Below, piece by piece: positions 1 to 6,033 of a DNA stretch of 6,308 nucleotides. The DNA is from Candidatus Methanoplasma sp. (GTDB lineage: Archaea > Thermoplasmatota > Thermoplasmata > Methanomassiliicoccales > Methanomethylophilaceae). A program made the translations under genes and the position numbers. The stretch spans positions 1 through 6,308 of the forward strand of contig JAIRQG010000029.1 of assembly GCA_031256615.1 (NCBI GenBank), given 5' to 3'. The notes beneath the pieces were generated by a model, which saw only the letters and a list, made by a program, of their open reading frames with translations, ran no database searches and was not told where the DNA came from. Each line of letters begins with the position of its first letter. Within the stretch, counting starts at the first letter, position 1.

Positions 1-50
1 TTTTCTGTATTGCTGTTACAACACAGAACACAGACTGCAGACCATATCTG

Positions 51-1073
51 GTGAGCAGATTTTTTGATAAACCATTAGGTAAGTGGGCATTCAGTAAATA
101 TGTATACGTTCATTCCTCATCTGATCCTATGGGTTATGAAATAGAAATCATCGATGTCGAGACCGCGTCCGAACTGCGCCTCAAGTATAAAGGTCTCAAG
201 TCATACTCATCAAAGGTGGATATCTTCGGCCTCTGCGTCGAATTTCTGACGGAGGACAGAGAACATCTGAAAATGTGGGAAGATAACTTCTATTCGATGT
301 CGGAAGACATACGGGCCCATGTGAAGATCTATTCGATCAACGACCCATCCTATGGCTTGAAGGTCCTGTTAGAGCCTTCGAGCAACATAGCATTTCTGTT
401 CAACTTCGATTATTACGGGTGGATAAAAAGCATTGCGCTCGGAATATCCGGGTGTGTTCTGGAGGAGGCGCACGACACATATTCCGTGCACGGCGCAGTG
501 CTTGACATCGACGGAAAAGGAGTGACGCTGGTAGCGCCGTCCAAAACCGGAAAGACCACACAGTCGTGGGGATTGCTGAGGACCAGCAACGCGCATCTGA
601 TCTCGGACGATTGGTACTTCGTTAAACTCGGGAAGGGAAGGCCGTTCGCCTACGGCTCCGAAAAGAACTGTTACATCGATGCCGATATCGGAGATGTGTG
701 GGAAGAGTACAAGCCGCTTGTGAGCCATGTGCGGTTCGATAACAAAGGGAGAGGGATAGCGAACGTAAGATGGGTCGCAGGCGAATCCTCGGTCATACCG
801 ATGACGAAGATAAGGTACGTCTTCCTTTTGAAACGCGACCACAGCGATAATATTCCGATACGGCGGCTCACCCCGGAAGAAGGTCTGGAGTATCTGTTGA
901 AGAACGATCTGTGCAACCCTCACCAGATAATCTGGAACGCTCACAAAGAAAAAATAAGGATAAAATTCTTCTCCGATTTCCTTTCAGGGTGTGAAATATA
1001 TATTGTGAATACCATTAAGACAGCACAAGAAACTCAGGAACTTATAAGGAGCGTTATAGCAAGGGCAACGTGA
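51..1073 (+). CDS. HPr kinase/PEPCK-fold P-loop ATPase-like protein
   Basis: This is a 340-residue soluble protein. The C-terminal half resembles the HPr kinase/phosphorylase (HprK) catalytic fold. His147-Gly148 fits the conserved His before the P-loop, A162-P-S-K-T-G-K-T169 satisfies the Walker A consensus, and S185-D186-D187 matches the LxxDD strand that supplies the catalytic acid in HprK. Residues 1 to about 140 are an unrecognised N-terminal region. Known relatives include bacterial HprK and the HprK-like kinases of some peptide-modification clusters; the substrate here is unknown, and no PTS gene is visible. GTG 51 has no convincing Shine-Dalgarno or TATA box, and the frame stays open to the left edge, so the protein may begin further upstream; Met27 (129) is an alternative. 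A membrane-protein gene follows after 4 bp, suggesting co-transcription. The fold call is fairly secure, the function is not. Confidence 0.72.
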   Translation: MSRFFDKPLGKWAFSKYVYVHSSSDPMGYEIEIIDVETASELRLKYKGLKSYSSKVDIFGLCVEFLTEDREHLKMWEDNFYSMSEDIRAHVKIYSINDPSYGLKVLLEPSSNIAFLFNFDYYGWIKSIALGISGCVLEEAHDTYSVHGAVLDIDGKGVTLVAPSKTGKTTQSWGLLRTSNAHLISDDWYFVKLGKGRPFAYGSEKNCYIDADIGDVWEEYKPLVSHVRFDNKGRGIANVRWVAGESSVIPMTKIRYVFLLKRDHSDNIPIRRLTPEEGLEYLLKNDLCNPHQIIWNAHKEKIRIKFFSDFLSGCEIYIVNTIKTAQETQELIRSVIARAT

Positions 1074-1076
1074 TCC
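1070..1076 (+). promoter_or_regulatory. Shine-Dalgarno-like GTGATCC before the membrane-protein gene
   Basis: GTGATCC matches the 3' part of the full anti-anti-Shine-Dalgarno sequence (GGAGGTGATCC) and spans the stop codon of the upstream gene. It lies 1 nt from ATG 1078 but 7 nt from the in-frame ATG 1084. The second spacing is far more usual, so the real start may be Met3 (1084). It also suggests translational coupling to the upstream gene. Confidence 0.45.
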
Positions 1077-1077
1077 T

Positions 1078-1989
1078 ATGAAAATGCCAGATATCAAACC
1101 ACAGAAGATCATTGAAAAAATAAAAGATACAGAAGTGCTCAATAACAAATCGAAAAAACGGGCAGACCGCGCTGAGAAGGCAGAAGAATCCCGGCTGCTC
1201 GTCCTCTCTCTATTGGCTATCTTCTTTTACATCATCATTGCATGGCTGACGGTCATTATTCTCGGCGGAGAAATGGACCCCCACGACATCGTGAGAGGCA
1301 GCATGGGGAGCGTGTTCGCTCTGGTCTTCGCCGTCATCATAATGGACCGCATCAATTCCCGCAACGAGAAAAGAAAAAGAATACGTGATGAAAGAAGAGC
1401 GGTCATCCGCCACAACAAGATCATCCAGCCTGTCATCGATATGTATCTTGTCAGAAAGAACATGGTCATAACGCCGACCGACAAGTCCGTAAGAAAATTC
1501 CAGATCAAATCGGTTTTCACCATCAAGGATATGAAGGACATGTACGGCCCTTCCGAATTGGTATCGGATGTCGGCAAATCAAAGATAGAAGTATATGCAT
1601 TCTATCAGAATAAACTGCACCACATGTTCACCCATCTTGTGGAAGATGTGGATTTTGTTTCTTATTTGGAGTTGTGCAACGCTGCGATGGATTACATCAA
1701 CGCCACCTCTTACGGCTCATCCGCTTTGGAAGCGGTCATAAGCTATCAGAATACTCTCACCGGAACAAAATCAATGAAGTCTGTGGTCCTGAACATGATA
1801 AGGGAAGAGCCGGAGAACGGAAAGTTCGTCGATGCCCCGCCGGCACTGAAGAATGTCTATCTTGTCCATCAGATGATCAATGATCAGGGAGATGCGCTCG
1901 GAAGATATCTGCAGCTGGTACAGGAGATCCTCAGAGAAGACGTGAAAGAAATAGGAAAGCACACCGCTTCCGATGCGGATTACGAATGA
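1078..1989 (+). CDS. Two-helix membrane protein of unknown function
   Basis: This 303-residue protein is not recognised as a known family. A charged, Lys/Arg/Glu-rich N-terminus (residues 1-38, probably helical) is followed by two hydrophobic helices at about 40-63 and 75-91. Next comes a very basic stretch (about 95-113, RNEKRKRIRDERR-like). The remaining 190 residues are soluble and mostly helical. The positive-inside rule places both termini in the cytoplasm, with a short outside loop containing GGEMDPHD. No catalytic motif or cysteine pair is evident. It starts 4 bp after the HprK-like gene and is probably co-transcribed with it, so a membrane-anchored partner or substrate is possible; that is inference from position only. 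ATG 1084 may be the true start because the ribosome-binding sequence is better spaced for it. Its last 10 bp overlap the convergent sfsA gene. Confidence 0.75.
   Translation: MKMPDIKPQKIIEKIKDTEVLNNKSKKRADRAEKAEESRLLVLSLLAIFFYIIIAWLTVIILGGEMDPHDIVRGSMGSVFALVFAVIIMDRINSRNEKRKRIRDERRAVIRHNKIIQPVIDMYLVRKNMVITPTDKSVRKFQIKSVFTIKDMKDMYGPSELVSDVGKSKIEVYAFYQNKLHHMFTHLVEDVDFVSYLELCNAAMDYINATSYGSSALEAVISYQNTLTGTKSMKSVVLNMIREEPENGKFVDAPPALKNVYLVHQMINDQGDALGRYLQLVQEILREDVKEIGKHTASDADYE
1941..1978 (-). terminator. Possible sfsA terminator: small hairpin then pyrimidine-rich tract
   Basis: Just past the sfsA stop, on the minus strand, CCGC (1978-1975) can pair with GCGG (1967-1964) across a 7-nt loop. The following stretch, 1962-1941, is rich in T and C (it includes CTTTCCTATTTCTTTC). 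Archaeal terminators are mainly T-rich tracts, so this is plausible but weak. The tract lies inside the coding end of the convergent membrane-protein gene. Confidence 0.25.
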
Positions 1990-2672
1990 TCTCCGAACTT
2001 CACTCGGATGGGTTTTCCCATAGAGATCGTGTCATCGGTCACAGCGCAGTCGCAGGCCAGCACCTTTACGCCGGACCTCCGTGCCGCTTCGACCGCTGAT
2101 GCGAATTTCTCATCCATCTCATAATTGGGGGAGAAAACGGCCGGTCCTGTCATCTGTATCAGGAACATGATGTATGCTTCATATCCTTCTTTGAGGGAAG
2201 CTTCCAGTTCTTTTACGTGTTTAAGGCCGCGTTCCGTGGGAGCATCGGGAAACAGCGCGGTACCGTCCTTTTCCAGGGTGACCCCTTTGATCTCCATCAG
2301 TTTCTTTGTGCCGCCGCTTTTTGCGAAGATATCGATGCGCGAGTTGCCGTACGTGTATTCGGGACGCACCTCATCAACGTGTTCAAAGCCAGGTATGCTG
2401 CGTATCGATTCAGCAACCACTCTGTTCGGTGCCTGAGAATCAATGTTCACCAGCATTCTGCCTTTGTAAACGCCGATAAGATCGTATGCTGTGGATCTGT
2501 CGGGGTTATCGGAGACTGAGAATACAGACCGAGCGCCGGGTATCAGAAGCTCTTTGCATCTTCCTGTGTTCTTGACGTGGCATTTCTCTTTCTTTCCGTT
2601 TATCTCTGCATACGCAACGAACCTGTTCGGTCTCTCAATGAAAGTGCCTGATACGATGTTCGGGTACCTCAT
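1980..2672 (-). CDS. sfsA: SfsA family protein (sugar fermentation stimulation homolog)
   Basis: This is a full-length SfsA homolog of 230 residues, the usual size. Family hallmarks are present in order: RPNRF (14-18), H32, NTGR (35-38), LLIPG (42-46), APNR (81-84), RPEYTYGNSRID (103-114), EIKGVTL (127-133), and FPDAPTERG (141-149) followed by KH (151-152). Asp114, Glu127 and Lys129 fit a PD-(D/E)xK nuclease-type active centre, which has been noted for this family. Bacterial SfsA was named for effects on maltose metabolism and binds DNA; the archaeal role is not established. ATG 2672 is preceded by GAGG only 2 nt away and begins 4 bp after the nitroreductase stop, so it is very likely the second gene of that transcript. 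It has no visible promoter of its own. The 3' end overlaps the plus-strand membrane-protein gene by 10 bp. Confidence 0.95.
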   Translation of the reverse strand: MRYPNIVSGTFIERPNRFVAYAEINGKKEKCHVKNTGRCKELLIPGARSVFSVSDNPDRSTAYDLIGVYKGRMLVNIDSQAPNRVVAESIRSIPGFEHVDEVRPEYTYGNSRIDIFAKSGGTKKLMEIKGVTLEKDGTALFPDAPTERGLKHVKELEASLKEGYEAYIMFLIQMTGPAVFSPNYEMDEKFASAVEAARRSGVKVLACDCAVTDDTISMGKPIRVKFGDHS

Positions 2673-2676
2673 CGCC

Positions 2677-3246
2677 TCACTTGACCCAATTGAGGACCTT
2701 CACATCGGACCGGGAATGCTTCTCCACATTCCCGTCGGGTTTGCCCAATATCATGCACGCAAGGTACTTATGCCCGTCTGGAACGTTGCATTCCTTTCTG
2801 AATTCCTGATCGTTTCCCAGTCCGGCTGCGAAGCCTATGAAACATGTGCCGTACCCCATTGAGTGTGCGGCGAGCATCATGTTCCCTACTGCGAGAGAAC
2901 CGTCCTCGACCGGAGTCACCACACTTGGATTCGCATATACGAACACAAGTACAGGCGCGCCGTGGAACACATCTGCATTCGGATCATCCACCATTTTATC
3001 TATCATGGGGTTAGGCTGTCCCGATGCTTTCATCATCTCCGCAAAAAGGATTATCGCTTTTCTGTTGTACTTGCGGATGGAGTTCTTGTTCTCCATCACG
3101 ATGAATTCGATAGCCTGGCGGTTCATGCCGTTTGCCGCATGGAACCCGGCTCTGATGATCTCCTTTATGTCTTCGTCCGGAACCTTGTCTGCCTTATATC
3201 TTCTAACAGATGCCCTGGTATAGATGTTCTTGAGTACTTCGTTCAT
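2677..3246 (-). CDS. Nitroreductase-family flavoprotein (FMN-dependent oxidoreductase)
   Basis: This 189-residue protein belongs to the nitroreductase superfamily, typically FMN-binding homodimers that reduce substrates with NAD(P)H. Visible hallmarks are TRASVRRY (10-17), whose Arg and Ser residues contact the FMN phosphate; N42 after helix 2; the GAPVLVFVYA strand (96-105); the long helix DGSLAVGNMMLAAHSMGYGTCFIG (115-138) that lines the flavin site; and a C-terminal GKP (168-170). It is slightly short but complete. There are no iron-sulfur cysteine motifs, so this is not a ferredoxin fusion. The natural substrate cannot be told from sequence. It is the first gene of a pair with sfsA, 4 bp apart. 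ATG 3246 lacks a Shine-Dalgarno but has a TATA box at the spacing expected of a leaderless transcript, which supports this start. Confidence 0.93.
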   Translation of the reverse strand: MNEVLKNIYTRASVRRYKADKVPDEDIKEIIRAGFHAANGMNRQAIEFIVMENKNSIRKYNRKAIILFAEMMKASGQPNPMIDKMVDDPNADVFHGAPVLVFVYANPSVVTPVEDGSLAVGNMMLAAHSMGYGTCFIGFAAGLGNDQEFRKECNVPDGHKYLACMILGKPDGNVEKHSRSDVKVLNWVK

Positions 3247-3269
3247 GATAACGGTATAACTGCGTTCGG

Positions 3270-3279
3270 ATATATTTTT
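3270..3279 (-). promoter_or_regulatory. Archaeal TATA box for nitroreductase-sfsA (leaderless)
   Basis: The minus strand reads AAAAATATAT here. Its centre lies about 28 bp upstream of the nitroreductase ATG, and no ribosome-binding site is present between them. That is the geometry of an archaeal box A driving a leaderless or nearly leaderless mRNA. The plus strand reads ATATATTTTT and could also act rightward, giving a start near 3300. Confidence 0.7.
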
Positions 3280-3310
3280 GACGTGTTCCGAAATTTCCAG
3301 GAGATCGTGC

Positions 3311-3405
3311 TTGAGCGAGTTTCAGAGCAAGACCGTTTCTTGCGGCGGCTGTGTGGCCGAAAAGTGTCCCTGAGATGGGAAGGGGGATGTATGAAACTCG
3401 TTCAA
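3311..3405. repeat. Long inverted repeat enclosing three hairpins (cloverleaf-like)
   Basis: The arms TTGAGCGAGTTTCA (3311-3324) and TGAAACTCGTTCAA (3392-3405) are complementary at 13 of 14 positions. The odd position is a G-U pair in plus-strand RNA but an A-C mismatch in minus-strand RNA. Inside are three small perfect hairpins: GCAAGA/TCTTGC (3327-3343, loop of 5), CGGC/GCCG (3346-3359, loop of 6) and TCCC/GGGA (3367-3380, loop of 6). It sits wholly in the gap between two minus-strand genes. It could be a small RNA, a 3'-UTR structure of the transglutaminase-like gene, or a tiny mobile-element remnant with terminal inverted repeats; no target-site duplication is seen. Confidence 0.5.
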
Positions 3406-3413
3406 AGGACGAT

Positions 3414-4706
3414 TCAGACTGTGTAGAACCCATAACCATTCTTTCCGACATGCCAGCTGTACGGGTGCCCGTTACAATCGACCACGTCTATCAGGCCTAT
3501 CTCCTGAACGCTGTCGGCAGTGACCTCACACGCGTAATATATGACGCCGTTGATCGACTGAGCTATTATTTCGTATGAATCCTTGGGTTCCGGCATATAC
3601 CCTTCCAACCCGACCGCGGCGAGGGCGTGCCCGGGAAGGATCACGATCCCCGCCTTGTACCCGAGAATTTTGAACAGGGATGCGGCAAGGATGGACATAT
3701 CTTCGCAGTCTCCCATCCCATGGAATATCGTCTCAAGAGGGTATGCGAAATATTCCTTCTGCCCATATTGGTACTTGTCAGCGTCCATCAGGATCGAGTT
3801 CGGCGGATAATCAAAACATATTTGTACGAACGCCAGCACAAACGATGCGAAGTCCGGGCCGGTCGTATCACGGCCGATGCCATATGCTTCCAGGAGGGAT
3901 ATCGCCAATCTGACGATGACAGGATTATCATACGTAACAAATGAAGCAGACATGCTGTAGAATATCACTGCTCTGCTGTTCACTTTCATGTCTCTGTAAA
4001 CGCTGTATTCGTCATACTTGAATGTCACCTGAGCACTATACGGTGATCCTTTGTATTCCCAAGCATACTCTTTCGTAATGTACCCAACATAAGTAACCGT
4101 CCCGGAATATGTGGCTGCGTAGGAATATTTCCCGCCTGAACCGGTGTAGCAGTCCACGGACACGCTATACTCGCCGGGTTTCTGACTCAGATAATACAGC
4201 ACGGGCTGCGTCTTTTCCAATCTCTCTCCCGTATATTCTGTGTATGAGAATTCGTTGGTTGATGAAACATGGTCCTTGTCGAACAGCCACCAGGAATAGT
4301 AAGCGTATTTGGATGATATGCTGTCATTCAAAGTAAATGCGATCTTGCCGTCATTGGTCAGGCTTACTGTGAACACCTCATTCCTCGAAAGGAAGTCTCC
4401 GCTGAGTTCGAAATATGTGTCATCGGTTATCGCCTGCGTCTCTATTTCTTTGGACGAGATCGTATATTTTTCGACCTGTGACAAGCCGACCACACCTACT
4501 ACGGCCAGCATCAGCACTATGAAGATCGCTACAATTGCAACCGCATTGCCGTCCTTCACTTTGGATCTCTTGCCGGCCTGAGTACGAGTAATGCTTTGAG
4601 GGTAATACTGTCCGCCGGCAGGAACATAAGGCAACGCATGCCCGCAGTTGTGGCAGAATTTTGCATACTCTCCGATGATTTGAGAACCACAGCGCGGACA
4701 GAACAT
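3414..4706 (-). CDS. Zinc-ribbon, single-helix membrane protein with transglutaminase-like domain
   Basis: This 430-residue protein has three parts. The N-terminus is a zinc ribbon with CPRC (3-6) and CHNC (18-21). After a basic linker (46-51) comes one membrane helix (about 54-77). The rest should lie outside the cell: a beta-rich region rich in Tyr and Ser (about 95-240), then a transglutaminase-like domain. In that domain C334 in GMGDCEDMS begins a helix running into FKILGYKAG, and H360 lies in LPGHALAAVG. The third catalytic residue may be the acidic residue in YACEVT (E394). The fold covers transglutaminases, cysteine proteases and amidases; archaeal surface versions are common and poorly characterised, so the substrate is unknown. 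ATG 4706 lacks a Shine-Dalgarno but has a TATA-like box centred 26 bp upstream, indicating a leaderless single-gene transcript. Confidence 0.88.
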   Translation of the reverse strand: MFCPRCGSQIIGEYAKFCHNCGHALPYVPAGGQYYPQSITRTQAGKRSKVKDGNAVAIVAIFIVLMLAVVGVVGLSQVEKYTISSKEIETQAITDDTYFELSGDFLSRNEVFTVSLTNDGKIAFTLNDSISSKYAYYSWWLFDKDHVSSTNEFSYTEYTGERLEKTQPVLYYLSQKPGEYSVSVDCYTGSGGKYSYAATYSGTVTYVGYITKEYAWEYKGSPYSAQVTFKYDEYSVYRDMKVNSRAVIFYSMSASFVTYDNPVIVRLAISLLEAYGIGRDTTGPDFASFVLAFVQICFDYPPNSILMDADKYQYGQKEYFAYPLETIFHGMGDCEDMSILAASLFKILGYKAGIVILPGHALAAVGLEGYMPEPKDSYEIIAQSINGVIYYACEVTADSVQEIGLIDVVDCNGHPYSWHVGKNGYGFYTV

Positions 4707-4728
4707 AAGGGGGTAAATTACACTGGGG

Positions 4729-4736
4729 ATTTATTT
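4729..4736 (-). promoter_or_regulatory. TATA-like box for the transglutaminase-like gene (leaderless)
   Basis: The minus strand reads AAATAAAT, preceded by an A-rich stretch that could serve as a BRE. Its centre is 26 bp from the A of the start codon, so transcription would begin at or next to ATG 4706. No ribosome-binding site lies between them. Confidence 0.6.
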
Positions 4737-4739
4737 GCT

Positions 4740-4877
4740 TTTTGTTAGGTCTGGCTTCCGGCGAATCGAACCTTTGTCGAAATAAAATAATAATGATAAC
4801 AATACGGCGAATTTGAACACTTTTGACGGGTCCCGCCGGGATAAAGATTGAGTCGGACGATATTGAATTTCTTACCG
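4740..4877. other. Gene-free spacer with AT-rich tract and GC-rich palindrome
   Basis: No credible gene is visible in the spacer between the transglutaminase-like gene and the tRNA. It contains an A/T tract at 4780-4800 (AATAAAATAATAATGATAAC-like), which on the minus strand could be a second, more distal TATA region. A GC-rich palindromic core lies at 4827-4841, where TCCC (4831-4834) and GGGA (4838-4841) can form a short hairpin overlapping CGGGTCCCG. Confidence 0.4.
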
Positions 4878-4884
4878 AAAAAAA
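4878..4884 (-). terminator. Second T-run downstream of tRNA-Ser
   Basis: Seven consecutive T on the minus strand, about 55 nt past the tRNA 3' end, could act as a backup intrinsic terminator of the archaeal T-tract type. Confidence 0.35.
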
Positions 4885-4909
4885 TGCCATCTCTTCTATA
4901 ACTTAGGCT

Positions 4910-4919
4910 AAAAACAAAA
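4910..4919 (-). terminator. T-rich terminator of tRNA-Ser
   Basis: The minus strand reads TTTTGTTTTT about 20 nt beyond the tRNA discriminator base, a typical archaeal T-tract terminator for a stand-alone tRNA transcript. Confidence 0.6.
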
Positions 4920-4938
4920 GCGGCTGTGAGGCTGAAAG

Positions 4939-5023
4939 CGCGGAGGGGGAGATTTGAACTCCCGGGGTGATACACCACCGGTTTTCAAGACCGGCGCCGT
5001 GGGCCAGGCTTAGCTACCTCCGC
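4939..5023 (-). tRNA. tRNA-Ser (anticodon UGA)
   Basis: The cloverleaf is complete on the minus strand. The 7-bp acceptor stem GCGGAGG/CCTCCGC is perfect. The D arm is GCTAAGCCTGGCCCACGGC-like. The anticodon stem CCGGT/ACCGG carries loop CTTGAAA, placing anticodon TGA at 4987-4985, which reads UCA serine codons. The long variable arm (TGGTGTATCACC) is typical of class II tRNA-Ser, and the T arm is GGGAG-TTCAAAT-CTCCC. The discriminator is G, as expected for archaeal tRNA-Ser, and CCA is not encoded, so it would be added after transcription. No intron is present. Its TATA box and T-rich terminator suggest independent transcription. Confidence 0.97.
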
Positions 5024-5045
5024 TTAAGTCGTCAATAAAGTGTTC

Positions 5046-5053
5046 ATATTTAA
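5046..5053 (-). promoter_or_regulatory. TATA box for tRNA-Ser
   Basis: The minus strand reads TTAAATAT, centred about 26 bp upstream of the mature tRNA 5' end. The box lies immediately after the stop codon of the upstream transporter gene, so it fits in a very short spacer. Confidence 0.7.
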
Positions 5054-5054
5054 C

Positions 5055-5990
5055 TCAACCGTTGACCGCAGACGGTTGTTTTACGCTTGGCCAAACCCTC
5101 TCTATGTAACCGGACATTGCCGCGAACCAGAGAACTTCTATGAGCAAAGATATCGCGCAAGGTATGGCGGCTTCCGCCGCGTTGCCGAAAAGAACAAAGC
5201 ACAGCGCTACAGCGAGACCGGAGTTCTTCCACACGGCCATTGAGATGTATACGATGCTGTTGTCTCTGTCTGTATTTCTTTTCTTCATTAGATACAGCAT
5301 TATCAAACTCACGCCGAATATTCGGACCACGCATGCAATTACGATCAGCACAACAATGCCGGATTCAGAGAACAAGTATCCTCTGTTCTCTCCCAACGAC
5401 AATATGATCATTATGAATATCATGACATTTATCACGATCACTTTTACAGTTCTGCTTATCTTTGCTCTCTTCACCGGCACCGATGCCGCCATCGGCACGG
5501 CGACGAACAATATCACGTAAGAGAAGATCTTCAGAACGCTGACGGATTCTCCGATGACCGTCTTCGTTATGAGCGGGGTCAACATCAACGCGATCAGGTA
5601 TATCGCGGCCAAAGCGATCACGCACATGACCGTGTTCCCCCTGAGGAAAAAGGACATCATGACGCAAGAGACCGCACAGGGTACTGCCGCAAGCAAGACC
5701 CAGCCGTTCCAAATGTTCGGGTGGTCTGCGATGAAAAAAGACCCCATTAACAACGCTGTCCCGGTTGATATTATGAAACATGCGGCGGTCGCATATATTA
5801 TCTGAGCCTTGTTCTTCTTGAAGCTCTCCGCATTGAAAGTGAGTCCGTCCATCGATAATGTCATCTGAACAATAAGTACTAAGACAATCAGCGTCGAAGA
5901 GAATTCGCCAACCGGCCCAATGATAAGCGCGAAAATAATACCGAGCATTATCCAGAACCTTATGTTGGAAAGAATGTTCACTGCGGCCAT
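5055..5990 (-). CDS. Bile acid:sodium symporter (BASS/SBF) family transporter
   Basis: From ATG 5990 the protein has 311 residues, nearly all hydrophobic, with about ten membrane helices, the usual size and topology of the BASS/SBF fold. Supporting segments are the helix pair WVLLAAVPCAVSCVMMS (97-113) followed by RGN (117-119), resembling the family's PxxxS...GN crossover region, and WKNSGLAVAL (254-263), resembling the second inverted-repeat signature (RN/KN-x-ALA). Members co-transport sodium with organic anions; this substrate is unknown, and the family is divergent here. The frame is open 46 codons further upstream, but that part overlaps the helicase coding end and looks non-membranous. 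GGAG at 5999-5996, 5 nt before ATG 5990, decides the start. It lies 43 nt after the helicase stop and probably shares its transcript. Confidence 0.82.
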   Translation of the reverse strand: MAAVNILSNIRFWIMLGIIFALIIGPVGEFSSTLIVLVLIVQMTLSMDGLTFNAESFKKNKAQIIYATAACFIISTGTALLMGSFFIADHPNIWNGWVLLAAVPCAVSCVMMSFFLRGNTVMCVIALAAIYLIALMLTPLITKTVIGESVSVLKIFSYVILFVAVPMAASVPVKRAKISRTVKVIVINVMIFIMIILSLGENRGYLFSESGIVVLIVIACVVRIFGVSLIMLYLMKKRNTDRDNSIVYISMAVWKNSGLAVALCFVLFGNAAEAAIPCAISLLIEVLWFAAMSGYIERVWPSVKQPSAVNG

Positions 5991-5999
5991 GATCGCTCC
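5991..5999 (-). promoter_or_regulatory. Ribosome binding site fixing the transporter start
   Basis: The minus strand reads GGAGCGATC directly before ATG 5990, a near match to the archaeal GGAGGTGATC consensus with good spacing. It argues against the longer reading that begins at 6128. Confidence 0.65.
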
Positions 6000-6033
6000 A
6001 TAAGCACCGATATCTGCAGTCGGAGTTAAACAT

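Noticed and set aside
369..944. 191-codon open frame on the minus strand inside the HprK-like gene
   Set aside because: The translation has no domain-like pattern and lies antisense to a frame carrying clear P-loop motifs; it is a shadow frame.
2837..3426. Long plus-strand frames antisense to the nitroreductase gene
   Set aside because: The minus-strand frame has the full nitroreductase signature; the plus-strand translations are low in recognisable features and run through the promoter gap.
3203..3451. 82-codon minus-strand frame spanning the gap between the transglutaminase-like and nitroreductase genes
   Set aside because: It overlaps coding ends of both neighbours in another frame, has no ribosome-binding site or TATA box at the right place, and its sequence resembles no protein.
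4754..4772. Possible tRNA relic: minus strand reads GGTTCGATTC like a T-loop
   Set aside because: The flanking bases do not form a T stem or an acceptor stem, and no other tRNA arms can be found nearby; probably chance.
4707..5023. Integration (att) site at the tRNA-Ser 3' end
   Set aside because: No direct repeat of the tRNA 3' end was found in the downstream spacer, and no integrase or phage-like gene is in the window.
5140..5805. Plus-strand hydrophobic-looking frames opposite the transporter gene
   Set aside because: Antisense of a membrane-protein gene often gives a pseudo-hydrophobic reading; no start signal or family pattern supports them.
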